Source: Ensifer sp. MPMI2T (GTDB lineage: Bacteria > Pseudomonadota > Alphaproteobacteria > Rhizobiales > Rhizobiaceae). Taken from it: a stretch of DNA of 64,000 nt. Numbering within the stretch: position 1 is the first letter of the stretch; every line of letters starts with the position of its first letter. Positions 54,756-63,333 of the stretch are shown piece by piece. The DNA lies in the NCBI RefSeq assembly GCF_004827385.1, contig NZ_SRXN01000031.1, forward strand, positions 1 through 64,000. The letters run 5' to 3'. The notes beneath the pieces were generated by a model. That model saw only the letters and a list, made by a program, of their open reading frames with translations. It was not told the origin of the DNA and did not search any database. A program made the translations under genes and the position numbers.

Positions 54756-56372
54756 ATGTCGCCCCTGGCCCCCTTCAAACACGATACGTTCCGGATCATC
54801 TGGATCGCCAGCCTCGCCTCCAATTTCGGCGGACTGATCCAGGCAGTGGGCGCCGCCTGGCTGATGACCTCCATCTCGCAGTCGGTGAACATGGTGGCGC
54901 TGGTCCAGGCCTCCACCGCGCTGCCGATCATGCTTTTCTCTCTGGTCTCGGGCGCGCTAGCCGACAACTTCGACCGGCGGCGGATCATGCTCGTCGCACA
55001 GGGATTCATGCTGAGCGTCTCGGCCATCTTGACGGCCTGCGCCTATTTCGGCCTGATCACCCCCTGGCTCCTCCTGCTCTTCACCTTCCTGATCGGTTGC
55101 GGGACGGCGCTCAACAACCCGTCATGGCAGACCTCGGTCGGCGATATGGTGCCGCGCGATGACCTGCCGGCGGCGGTGGCGCTGAACAGCGTGGGCTTCA
55201 ACATCACCCGCAGCGTCGGCCCGGCGATCGGCGGCGCGATCGTGGCAGCCGCTGGCGCCGCCGCGGCCTTCGCGGCCAATACGCTTAGCTATTTCGCGAT
55301 CCTCTTCGCGCTTTTCCGCTGGAAACGGGAGGTTCCGGAAAGCCCGCTGCCGCGCGAAACGCTCGGGCGGGCGGTTTCCGCCGGCGTTCGTTATGTCGCG
55401 ATGTCGCCGAATATCGGCAAGGTGCTCTTGCGCGGTTTTGTCTTCGGCCTGTCGGCAAGCGCCATCCTTGCCTTGCTGCCGCTTGTCGCCCGCGATCTCG
55501 TCCGCGGCGGTCCGCTCACCTACGGCATCATGCTCGGCGCCTTCGGCCTCGGCGCTATCGGTGGCGCGCTTCTGAGCGCCAGACTCCGGGAACGCCTGTC
55601 GAGCGAGGCGGTCGTGCGCTGCGCTTTCGCCGGCTTTGCCGCAAGTGCCGCCGTCACGGCGATCAGTACCGAGGCGTGGCTGACCTCGCTCGCGCTCACC
55701 GTCTCCGGCGCCTGCTGGGTGCTGGCGCTGGCGCTGTTCAACACCACCGTTCAGCTCTCCACGCCGCGCTGGGTGGTGGGGCGGGCGCTTTCCCTCTACC
55801 AGACCATGACCTTCGGCGGCATTGCCGGCGGCAGCTGGCTGTGGGGCGTTGCCGCCGAGCAATACGGCGCCGCCAACGCACTCATCGGCTCCTGTCTTCT
55901 GATGTTCGCCGGAGCGGCCATCGGCCTGCGCTTCGCGCTGCCGGAATTCAAGTCGCTGAACCTCGACCCGCTCAACCGCTTTGCCGAACCGCCGCTCGAA
56001 CTCGACCTCAAACCGCGCAGCGGCCCGATCGTCATCATGATCGACTACGAGATCCACGAGCCCGACATTCCCGAATTCCTGACGACCATGGCGGAACGCC
56101 GCCGCATCCGCATCCGCGACGGCGCGGGGCACTGGGCCCTAATGCGCGACCTCGAAAACCCGACAACCTGGACCGAGACCTATCACGTGCCGACCTGGGT
56201 AGAATATGTCCGGCACAACCAGCGGCGCACTCAGGCCGATGCGGCCGTCGGCGACAAGCTGACGGCGCTCCATCGCGGTGCGAAGCCGCTGCGCGTCCAC
56301 CGGATGATCGAACGGCAGACGATCGTTCCTGAGCACTACGAACGCTACAAGCAGCCCGCCGAGATGCATTGA
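54756..56372 (+). CDS. MFS transporter (MFS_3/enterobactin-exporter-like) with C-terminal extra domain
   Basis: This 538-residue protein has about 12 membrane helices in the first ~400 residues, with FDRRRIMLVAQG (loop 2-3) as an MFS signature of the MFS_3 group. A soluble C-terminal region of about 110 residues follows (MIDYEIHEPDIPEFL onwards), resembling an antibiotic-monooxygenase-like alpha/beta domain. Such fused MFS proteins are common in rhizobia; the function of the extra domain is not established. I chose the ATG at 54756; a GTG at 54744 is possible. Confidence 0.85.
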   Translation: MSPLAPFKHDTFRIIWIASLASNFGGLIQAVGAAWLMTSISQSVNMVALVQASTALPIMLFSLVSGALADNFDRRRIMLVAQGFMLSVSAILTACAYFGLITPWLLLLFTFLIGCGTALNNPSWQTSVGDMVPRDDLPAAVALNSVGFNITRSVGPAIGGAIVAAAGAAAAFAANTLSYFAILFALFRWKREVPESPLPRETLGRAVSAGVRYVAMSPNIGKVLLRGFVFGLSASAILALLPLVARDLVRGGPLTYGIMLGAFGLGAIGGALLSARLRERLSSEAVVRCAFAGFAASAAVTAISTEAWLTSLALTVSGACWVLALALFNTTVQLSTPRWVVGRALSLYQTMTFGGIAGGSWLWGVAAEQYGAANALIGSCLLMFAGAAIGLRFALPEFKSLNLDPLNRFAEPPLELDLKPRSGPIVIMIDYEIHEPDIPEFLTTMAERRRIRIRDGAGHWALMRDLENPTTWTETYHVPTWVEYVRHNQRRTQADAAVGDKLTALHRGAKPLRVHRMIERQTIVPEHYERYKQPAEMH

Positions 56373-56422
56373 GAGGTGGCCCGACTAGGTCGCGCCTCAT
56401 CCCCCGCGCAGGACGCGTGTTT

Positions 56423-56583
56423 GCCCCTTCCCTAACCTCTCTCCCCGCATGCGGGGAGAGGGGACTGGAGGACGCTGTAGCCCCCTTTCCATCGGATCGG
56501 TAGAGGGGGCCGAGGCATCATCGCCACTTGTCCCTTCGCCCCGCTTGCGGGGAGAAGGTGCCGGCAGGCGGATGAGGGGCGGA
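56423..56583. repeat. Intergenic repeat of the 'ctctccccgcatgcggggag' type
   Basis: It has ccctaacctctctccccgca, tgcggggagaggggactgg, and later cttcgccccgcttgcgggga, then aggtgccggcaggcggatga. These are the modules of the 35990-36135 repeat in the opposite order. It fills the gap between the convergent MFS and transglycosylase genes. Confidence 0.7.
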
Positions 56584-56607
56584 TGCAAGCGTCCAATCAA
56601 TCGCAGT

Positions 56608-57846
56608 TCAGCGCAGCTTCGCCTTCAGCGACGCAGCCGGGAAACAGGTGGCGGACAGGCCGTTCTTCGCCTGCCAGTCGCCGAGCGACCGGCGCGTCTT
56701 GTAGCCGGGCAGGCCGTCGACCTTGCCGACGTCGTAGCCCATTGAGACGAGTGCCTTCTGCATCGCCAGCACGTCGGAACGCAGCATGTTTCCGACATCA
56801 CCCCACTCTCCCCGGAAGGCGCCGCCGCCGGCAGCAATGCGATCGGCGAGGTTGCCGATAAAAAGCGCGTAGAGGTCCGAGTTGTTGTATTCCTTGACCA
56901 CGTAGAAGTTCGGCGTGACGATGAACTGCGGTCCGTGGGTGCCGGCCGGCACCAGCATCATGCCGGCTGCTGCGCGCTCCGCCGAAGGAAAGGCCTTGCC
57001 GGAGACGCGCCCGATCCCCATGCCGGCCCAGTCGGCGATCGGGCGAGCGAGATCCGGGCCTTCCTGGGCGCACGAAACACCTTCGGGGATCAGGACTTCG
57101 AAACCCCAGTCACGGCCAGCTTGCCAGCCTTTCTGCGAGAGATAATTGGCGATCGAAGCCAGGCTGTCCGGCACCGAATTCCAGATGTCGCGGCGGCCGT
57201 CGCCGTCGAAATCCACGGCGTATTTCAGAAAGCTCGACGGCAGGAACTGCGGCTGGCCCATGGCGCCGGCCCAGGAACCGCGCATTTCCGCCTCGCGCAC
57301 ATCGCCACTATCGAGAATGTGGAGCGCGGCGATCAGTTCGCGCCGGAAAAGCTCGGGCCGCGTCGACATGAAGGCCTTGGTCGCCAAAACGTCCATGATC
57401 GGGTGCGGGATCTTCGCGCGGCCGAAGCCGGATTCCCGGCCCCAGATGGCGAGCACGATCGGCCCTGGAACACCGTACGTTCTTTCGATGCGCTTCAAGG
57501 TCGAGGCATGGGCGGAGGCGAGGCTCCGGCCGGTTGCGGCCAATCCCTGCAACCGCTTCTCGGAAAAATAGGAACCGGGCGATGAAAACTCCGCCTGGCT
57601 TTGCTTGCGCTCCTTTGCCTTGGGAAAACCGGGAGGCGCAAGGTCGGGCAGATCCCAATTGAGCTTCACACCGGCAAAGGCCGCCTTGAAGGACGCCACG
57701 GAGATGCCGGATTTCTGCGCCTCGGGCCAGAGGTCGTTCTGCAGCCACTGGCGGAACTGGTTCTCCACATCGGCTTTCGAAGCCGCGAAGGAAAGACCTG
57801 CAAAGGAGGTCAGCGAAAGTATCAAGACAGAAAGGAGTTTCAGCAT
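56608..57846 (-). CDS. Lytic murein transglycosylase (MltB family)
   Basis: This 412-residue periplasmic enzyme cleaves peptidoglycan between MurNAc and GlcNAc, forming 1,6-anhydro ends. It has a signal peptide (residues 1-22, ending SFAA), the SLT_2 catalytic domain (GRESGFGRAKI holds the catalytic Glu; GAMGQPQFLPSSF is the family motif) and a C-terminal PG_binding_1 domain. The start at 57846 fits the signal peptide. It is the last minus-strand gene of a run with recR. Confidence 0.92.
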   Translation of the reverse strand: MLKLLSVLILSLTSFAGLSFAASKADVENQFRQWLQNDLWPEAQKSGISVASFKAAFAGVKLNWDLPDLAPPGFPKAKERKQSQAEFSSPGSYFSEKRLQGLAATGRSLASAHASTLKRIERTYGVPGPIVLAIWGRESGFGRAKIPHPIMDVLATKAFMSTRPELFRRELIAALHILDSGDVREAEMRGSWAGAMGQPQFLPSSFLKYAVDFDGDGRRDIWNSVPDSLASIANYLSQKGWQAGRDWGFEVLIPEGVSCAQEGPDLARPIADWAGMGIGRVSGKAFPSAERAAAGMMLVPAGTHGPQFIVTPNFYVVKEYNNSDLYALFIGNLADRIAAGGGAFRGEWGDVGNMLRSDVLAMQKALVSMGYDVGKVDGLPGYKTRRSLGDWQAKNGLSATCFPAASLKAKLR

Positions 57847-57897
57847 CTGGCTTCCTGAAATGAGGTGCGCGCGATGCGCTTAGATAACTTTAAGTTA

Positions 57898-57946
57898 GAG
57901 CGGGATACGGGCGGAAAACCGCGCACACTTTTCCTCATCCCGCTTT
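57898..57946. repeat. Palindromic repeat of the 'gcgggatgcgggcgg' type, copy 2
   Basis: gagcgggatacgggcggaaa ... ttcctcatcccgcttt; the arms gcgggat/atcccgc are conserved with the copies at 48632 and 61855. It lies between recR and the transglycosylase gene. Confidence 0.72.
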
Positions 57947-57950
57947 GGCG

Positions 57951-58556
57951 TCAGATTGTCGTGCGTGCCCGCAGGGCGGCGGTCAACGTACCTTCGTCAA
58001 GGTAATCAAGCTCGCCCCCGACCGGAACGCCATGGGCGAGACGCGTGATTTTCACATCCATGCCTTCAAGCTGATCGGTGATGTAGTGCGCCGTGGTCTG
58101 CCCCTCGACCGTCGCATTGACCGCAATGATCAACTCGCGCACGCCACCCTTGGCAACACGATCGACCAGGCCCTTGATGTTGAGATCGTCCGGTCCGATG
58201 CCATCGAGCGGCGACAGCGTTCCGCCGAGAACGTGATAGGCGGCGTTCATCGCGCCGGCGCGCTCCAGCGCCCAAAGGTCGGCGACATCTTCGACGACGA
58301 TGATCACGGACTGGTCACGCCGCTCGTCCGTGCACACCGTGCAGGGATCGATCGTGTCGACATTGCCGCAGCAAGAGCAGATGCGGACCTTGCGGTGCGC
58401 CTCGCCCATCGCTTCCGCGAGCGGACCGAGCAGTTGCTCCTTCTTCTTGACGAGGTGCAGTGCGGCCCGCCGGGCGGAACGGGGCCCGAGGCCCGGCACC
58501 TTCGCCAGGAGCTGGATGAGTTTTTCGATTTCGGGGCCGGTGACTCGCTTTGCCAT
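57951..58556 (-). CDS. recR: Recombination protein RecR
   Basis: This 201-residue protein works with RecF and RecO to load RecA on gapped DNA. It has an N-terminal helix-hairpin-helix ([16 protein letters not shown]), a four-Cys zinc motif ([16 protein letters not shown]) and a Toprim domain ([15 protein letters not shown]). It lies downstream of ybaB and dnaX, the usual dnaX-ybaB-recR order, though a LysE gene interrupts it here. Confidence 0.96.
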   Translation of the reverse strand: MAKRVTGPEIEKLIQLLAKVPGLGPRSARRAALHLVKKKEQLLGPLAEAMGEAHRKVRICSCCGNVDTIDPCTVCTDERRDQSVIIVVEDVADLWALERAGAMNAAYHVLGGTLSPLDGIGPDDLNIKGLVDRVAKGGVRELIIAVNATVEGQTTAHYITDQLEGMDVKITRLAHGVPVGGELDYLDEGTLTAALRARTTI

Positions 58557-58606
58557 GCCGGGCTTTTAGCTCAATTCATCGGCAAACGGAATCGCTTTGA
58601 CGCCGA

Positions 58607-59218
58607 TCAGCGCGCGGCGATTGCGACCGCCGCACCGGCCATCGTGCCGGCGCTGGCGCGGTTGGCGATCCGGACCGCACGGCGGCTTCTCAGGAACTGG
58701 CGAGCCTTCGCAGCCATCATCACCCAGCCGAGATCGATCGCGACGAGTACGACGAACATGGTCGCCACCAGTTCCGCCCAGCCGAGGAACGTGACCGAGC
58801 CGAGATCGATGATCGACGGCAGCAGCGCCACGTAGAACATCATGATCTTGGGATTGCCAAGCGTGACGGTGAGCCCGGCGAAGAAGAGCTTCGACGCCGA
58901 TCGTGTTTCCGGCAGCCCGTCGCCCGGCATGTCCGGCTCAGCCGACCACATCTTCCAGGCGAGGAACAGAAGATAGGCCACACCCGCCCACTTTATCGCG
59001 ACGAACATCCAGTGGAAGGTCTCGGCGATCGCCGCAAGACCGGCAACGGCGAAGGATAGCCAGATCGCCTCGCCGATCCACATGGCGGCGAGGAAGGGAA
59101 GCACGTCCCGCGCGCCCTTCGAAAGCACGCGGGCGACAAGCGCAGCGATGCTCGGCCCCGGCGATCCGGCTGCAATCATCAGCGCGCCCGCAAAGACAAG
59201 CAGCGACGCAATGCTCAT
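58607..59218 (-). CDS. LysE-family amino-acid exporter
   Basis: This 203-residue protein has about six transmembrane helices and the LysE/RhtB signature GSPGPSIAALVARVL near the N-terminus. The family exports amino acids such as lysine, threonine or homoserine lactone. Its substrate is not determinable. It lies between ybaB and recR on the same strand, within an otherwise DNA-replication/repair cluster. Confidence 0.88.
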   Translation of the reverse strand: MSIASLLVFAGALMIAAGSPGPSIAALVARVLSKGARDVLPFLAAMWIGEAIWLSFAVAGLAAIAETFHWMFVAIKWAGVAYLLFLAWKMWSAEPDMPGDGLPETRSASKLFFAGLTVTLGNPKIMMFYVALLPSIIDLGSVTFLGWAELVATMFVVLVAIDLGWVMMAAKARQFLRSRRAVRIANRASAGTMAGAAVAIAAR

Positions 59219-59310
59219 GACCTAATCCCTCGGACCGACTTCAGAGCCGGCAAGTTAACACGCTTTTTCGCTTCTGCCACCAACGGCCCTGTGGAGGGCT
59301 TACCGCGTGA

Positions 59311-59634
59311 TCAGAACGGCAGCTTCATGCCGGGCGGGATCGGCAGGCCGGCAGTCAGTTCGCGGGTCTTTTCCGCCTGCACGGCTTCTGCCTTGTCCTT
59401 GGCGTCCTTGTGCGCGGCAACGATCAGGTCTTCGAGGATCTCAACATCGTCTTCCTTGAAGAGCGAGGGATCGATCTTCAGGCTCTTCATGTGGCCCTTG
59501 CCGTCGAGACGGACAGTGACGAGGCCTCCGCCGGAGGTGCCGTCGACTTCGAGCGCGGCGATCTCCGCCTGCAGCTTCTCCATCTTGGCCTGCATTTCCT
59601 TGACCTTGCCCATCATGCCCATGATGTCGCGCAT
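59311..59634 (-). CDS. YbaB/EbfC-family nucleoid-associated protein
   Basis: This 107-residue DNA-binding protein has the family start [19 protein letters not shown] and the conserved [15 protein letters not shown] region. YbaB-family dimers bind DNA and help organise the nucleoid. I chose the ATG at 59634 as the first with family similarity. It follows dnaX by 50 bp. Confidence 0.93.
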   Translation of the reverse strand: MRDIMGMMGKVKEMQAKMEKLQAEIAALEVDGTSGGGLVTVRLDGKGHMKSLKIDPSLFKEDDVEILEDLIVAAHKDAKDKAEAVQAEKTRELTAGLPIPPGMKLPF

Positions 59635-59684
59635 CGTCGTCTCCTGTTCTTTCGTAATTTCTTCCAAGAAGCTTGTTAGCCGGA

Positions 59685-61544
59685 CTATTCGATATCGTCG
59701 CCGGGGACGATATCGCCGTCTTCCGATTCGGCCGCCGCCGGAGCGACAGCTTCGATTTCCTGCTCCGCCGCACGGATGCGCACGTCGGTGATCCGGGCGC
59801 CCGGAAAGCGCGCGAGGATTGCTGCGACGTCGGGATCCTGGCGGGCGTCGTTGACCCGCTGCTCCTGCGCGCGCTGTTCGGCCTCGACAAGGGTCGGTTG
59901 GCCCGGTTCGCGGCTGTAGCTGACGATCCAGTGAATGCCTGTCCATTCCTTGAGCTTAACGGCGAGCTCGCCGAGCAGCGTCTTCGGTGCATCGTCGGGC
60001 ACGTTGACGTCGAGCCGGCCGGGCTCGATATGCACGAGTCTCACGAAGCCGCGCACCAGCGTCTTCAGCTTGATGTCCCTGTTCTTTCCACAGAGATCGA
60101 CGATATCGCTGATCGAGTTGACCGGAACCTTCGGCTCCGGCTTCGCGGCCGGGGCTGGCCGTTCCTCGATGCGACCGACGCTCATCGGCTGAGGCGCGGC
60201 ATCCGGCACGGCACGCAGCATGGTTGCGCCGTTGTTCGACGGGCGCTGAACGGGCGCTGCTTCGACGGAGCGCGCCTGCGTGGAGAGGCCGGCCTGGGCC
60301 TGATTTCCGCCGCCATTGCCGCGCGGCGTCGGGCGGCCGGCGGTCCCCTCGCCGTCGGCAAGCTCCAAGAGCCGTCGTGCAGCGTCTTCCGGCGACGGCA
60401 GATGGGCGGCATGGGCGAGCCTGATCAGTACCATTTCCGCGGCACCGGCGGGGCGCGACGAGCTTTCCGCCTCGGGGATGCCCTTCAAAAGCATCTGCCA
60501 GATGCGCGAAAGCGCGGTCACCGCGACACTGTCGGCGAATTCGGCACCGCGCAGGCGCTCGATCTCGCTCAGCGACTGGTCGTTCGCCGCGTCGGGGACA
60601 TATTTCATCCGGGTGACGAGATGGGTGAAGTCGGCAAGGTCGGTCAGGACGACCGTCGGATTGGCGCCTGCCTCGTATTGCCCGGCGAACTCCTGAAGCG
60701 CCGCCGTCACGTCGCCTTTGACGATATGCTCGAAGAGATCGACGATGCGGGCACGGTCGGCAAGTCCGAGCATCGAACGCACGGTTTCAAGCTCGACCGA
60801 GCCGCCGCCGTGGGCGATCGCCTGGTCGAGCAGCGATAGACCGTCGCGCGCCGAGCCTTCCGCGGCGCGCGCGACCATCGCCAGCGCCTCGGGATCGAAA
60901 GGCACGCCTTCCTTGGAGAGGATGGTCGAGAAGAGACCGACGAGGTCCGACGCGCCGATGCGGCGCAGGTCGAAACGCTGGCAGCGCGACAGGACGGTAA
61001 TCGGGACCTTGCGGATTTCGGTCGTCGCGAAGATAAATTTCACATGCTCCGGCGGCTCCTCCAGCGTCTTCAACAGGCCGTTGAAGGCCTGCGTCGAGAG
61101 CATGTGCACTTCGTCGATGATATAGACCTTGTAGCGCGCCGAGACCGGGCGGTAGCGCACCTGCTCGATGATCTCGCGGATGTCGTCGATGCCCGTGTGC
61201 GATGCGGCGTCCATCTCGATCACGTCGACATGGCGGCCGTCCATGATCGCCTGGCAATGCTCGCCCGGCACACGCAGGTCGATCGTCGGCTTGTCGATCT
61301 CGGCGGTCTTGTAGTTGAGCGCGCGCGCCAGGATGCGGGCCGTCGTCGTCTTGCCGACGCCGCGCACGCCCGTCAGCATGTAGGCCTGCGCGATGCGGCC
61401 GGTCTCGAAGGCGTTGGTGAGGGTGCGCACCATCGGCTCCTGCCCGACCATGAGGTCGGAGAAGTCCTTGGGCCGATATTTACGCGCCAGAACACGGTAG
61501 GCGGCTGGCTTCTGTTCGGATGAAATGGACGTTTCGTCGCTCAT
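59685..61544 (-). CDS. dnaX: DNA polymerase III subunits gamma/tau
   Basis: This 619-residue clamp-loader ATPase has Walker [13 protein letters not shown], the DEVHMLS box and sensor residues in domain III. The C-terminal region (about 380-619) is partly disordered and corresponds to the polymerase-binding tau part. The Cys ligands of the E. coli zinc module are mostly absent: only one Cys is visible in the equivalent region. I chose the ATG at 61544 ([11 protein letters not shown]). The SRP RNA gene lies just upstream on the same strand. Confidence 0.95.
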   Translation of the reverse strand: MSDETSISSEQKPAAYRVLARKYRPKDFSDLMVGQEPMVRTLTNAFETGRIAQAYMLTGVRGVGKTTTARILARALNYKTAEIDKPTIDLRVPGEHCQAIMDGRHVDVIEMDAASHTGIDDIREIIEQVRYRPVSARYKVYIIDEVHMLSTQAFNGLLKTLEEPPEHVKFIFATTEIRKVPITVLSRCQRFDLRRIGASDLVGLFSTILSKEGVPFDPEALAMVARAAEGSARDGLSLLDQAIAHGGGSVELETVRSMLGLADRARIVDLFEHIVKGDVTAALQEFAGQYEAGANPTVVLTDLADFTHLVTRMKYVPDAANDQSLSEIERLRGAEFADSVAVTALSRIWQMLLKGIPEAESSSRPAGAAEMVLIRLAHAAHLPSPEDAARRLLELADGEGTAGRPTPRGNGGGNQAQAGLSTQARSVEAAPVQRPSNNGATMLRAVPDAAPQPMSVGRIEERPAPAAKPEPKVPVNSISDIVDLCGKNRDIKLKTLVRGFVRLVHIEPGRLDVNVPDDAPKTLLGELAVKLKEWTGIHWIVSYSREPGQPTLVEAEQRAQEQRVNDARQDPDVAAILARFPGARITDVRIRAAEQEIEAVAPAAAESEDGDIVPGDDIE

Positions 61545-61601
61545 CGACCCTGCCGCTGCTCGAACTCTTGTCCCGACAGGACGGAGATACGAAGATAAGG
61601 T

Positions 61602-61699
61602 GGGAGGCTGGCACGATGACCCGTGCCGGGGCTCGTTAGGGCTGCTTCCTTCCGGACCTGACCCGGTTGGCGAGTGGCTCGTCCACCACCAACCTCCCG
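61602..61699 (-). ncRNA. ffs: Signal recognition particle RNA (small bacterial type)
   Basis: The minus strand contains the SRP domain IV core, GGTCAGGTCCGGAAGGAAGC, with its symmetric and asymmetric loops and GGAA tetraloop. Complementary ends (gggaggttgg/ccagcctccc) close the hairpin. The RNA is about 98 nt and binds Ffh for cotranslational membrane targeting. It lies just before dnaX. Confidence 0.95.
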
Positions 61700-61854
61700 G
61701 CCTCCATATCGGCAATATCGCAAGCAAATGCAAGCCAAGGCGTCAAAAAACTGGTATCGATATGCAAAACAAGGCGAATCCGCGCCTTGATCACGATGAT
61801 TTTGGTGTCGAATCGGCCTAAAAATCATAAACGTGATCAATTCTAAAGAGTTAA

Positions 61855-61899
61855 AGCGGGATGCGGGCGGAAAACCGAACGCATTTTTCTCATCCCGCC
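61855..61899. repeat. Palindromic repeat of the 'gcgggatgcgggcgg' type, copy 3
   Basis: agcgggatgcgggcggaaaa ... ttctcatcccgccc, with conserved gcgggat/atcccgc arms. The left neighbour (cgtgatcaattctaaagagt) is shared in degraded form with the 48.6-kb copy. Confidence 0.73.
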
Positions 61900-61915
61900 C
61901 GGCGAGGAGAATCTG

Positions 61916-62320
61916 TTGACGGCCTTCCCTCTTGACGAGCGGCTTCAGCGCGACGGCATTCCGATCGCCTCGATCGGGCTGTGCCAGTTGCGGCTGATGA
62001 ACGACCGCCGTTGGCCGTGGCTGATCCTCATTCCCCAGCGCCCGGATGTTTCCGAGATTTTCGAGCTGACGCCCCTCGACCAGACGATGCTGACCTTCGA
62101 GATCAACATAGTGGCAACCGCGCTCAAAAAGGTCACGGCCGCGGACAAGATCAATATCGGCGCGCTCGGCAATATCGTCCGCCAGCTTCATGTGCATATC
62201 ATAGCCCGCCGGGAAGGCGATCCGAACTGGCCGGGGCCCGTGTGGGGGTTCGGCAAGGCCGAGCCGTGGCCGACCGACGAGCAGCAGGTATTCGCAGCAC
62301 GCATTCTGGAAAATCTCTGA
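61916..62320 (+). CDS. HIT-family protein
   Basis: This 134-residue protein has the HIT core LHVHIIAR near residues 91-98. The catalytic His (middle) and third His are present, but the first position of the triad is Gln90. HIT enzymes hydrolyse nucleotide phosphoramidates or dinucleotides. The start is a TTG at 61916 with a strong gaggaga site 5 bases upstream. It ends two bases before nudC, so both may act on nucleotide by-products. Confidence 0.9.
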   Translation: MTAFPLDERLQRDGIPIASIGLCQLRLMNDRRWPWLILIPQRPDVSEIFELTPLDQTMLTFEINIVATALKKVTAADKINIGALGNIVRQLHVHIIARREGDPNWPGPVWGFGKAEPWPTDEQQVFAARILENL

Positions 62321-62322
62321 AG

Positions 62323-63303
62323 ATGACGATATCGATTTTTGACCTTCGAAACCCGCATCCGGAGCCGAGCACCCTCGTCGCCTTTGCGGAAAATCACCTG
62401 GACCGCCAATCCGAGCACCGTCCCGACGATTGCGTCGAGGTGGCATCGAGGCATCCGGGCGCGCATTTTCTCGCCTTTTCCGGCGCGAAGCTGATCGTCA
62501 AACACGACGAGAAGATTATCGACCCGCTCTTCGCACCCTATGAACTCGAGGGCCTCGAACCGGCGCTCGACGAGGCGATCCTGCTCGGTTTTCTGCCGAA
62601 CGGCGAGCCGCGGCTTGCCGTGCCGTCGGGGCTCACGGAAGAGACCCTGCCCGAGCCCTTCAAGATCGCCGACGCGCGAACGCTCTACCGCCAGCAGATG
62701 TTGCCGGAGGAATTGCTCGGCCAGTTTGCGCAAGGCTCCAGCCTGATCGTTTGGAACGCCAACAACCGGTTCTGCGGCCGCTGCGGCGGGCCGATGGATG
62801 GTGCTGCGGGCGGTTACCGGCGCGTGTGCACGGCGTGCAACCACATGGTCTTTCCCCGCACCGACCCTGTCGTCATCATGCTGACGATCGATCTCGAGCG
62901 CGATCTCTGCCTACTCGGCCGCAGCCCGCATTTCCCTCCGGGCATGTATTCCTGCCTCGCCGGCTTCGTTGAACCGGGCGAGACGATCGAAAACGCCGTG
63001 CGCCGGGAAACGCAGGAGGAATCGGGTATCCGCATCGGCCGGGTTCGCTATCATGCCTCGCAGCCCTGGCCGCTGCCGCATTCGCTGATGATCGGCTGCT
63101 ACGCCGAGGCCAAATCGACGGTCATCAAACGCGATGAACAGGAGCTCGAAGACGTCCGCTGGTTCACACGCGCGGAGACCGAAGCGATGCTGGAACGCAC
63201 GACCGGCGTCGCCGGCACTGGTGACGAACACATTCCGCCGCCGAAGGGGGCGATTGCCCACCAGTTGATGCGCGACTGGCTGGCCTGGCCCGAGCGGAGC
63301 TGA
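62323..63303 (+). CDS. nudC: NAD(H) pyrophosphatase NudC
   Basis: This 326-residue Nudix enzyme hydrolyses NADH and removes NAD caps from RNA. It has an N-terminal domain, a zinc ribbon with Cys151, Cys154, Cys169 and Cys172, the Nudix box GFVEPGETIENAVRRETQEE (about 214-233), and the NADH-specificity motif SQPWP (246-250). The ATG at 62323 lies 2 bp after the HIT stop. The frame is open upstream inside the HIT gene but without similarity. Confidence 0.94.
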   Translation: MTISIFDLRNPHPEPSTLVAFAENHLDRQSEHRPDDCVEVASRHPGAHFLAFSGAKLIVKHDEKIIDPLFAPYELEGLEPALDEAILLGFLPNGEPRLAVPSGLTEETLPEPFKIADARTLYRQQMLPEELLGQFAQGSSLIVWNANNRFCGRCGGPMDGAAGGYRRVCTACNHMVFPRTDPVVIMLTIDLERDLCLLGRSPHFPPGMYSCLAGFVEPGETIENAVRRETQEESGIRIGRVRYHASQPWPLPHSLMIGCYAEAKSTVIKRDEQELEDVRWFTRAETEAMLERTTGVAGTGDEHIPPPKGAIAHQLMRDWLAWPERS

Positions 63304-63333
63304 TCGGCATCCCCGCGCGGAGAGAAAGAAGCC

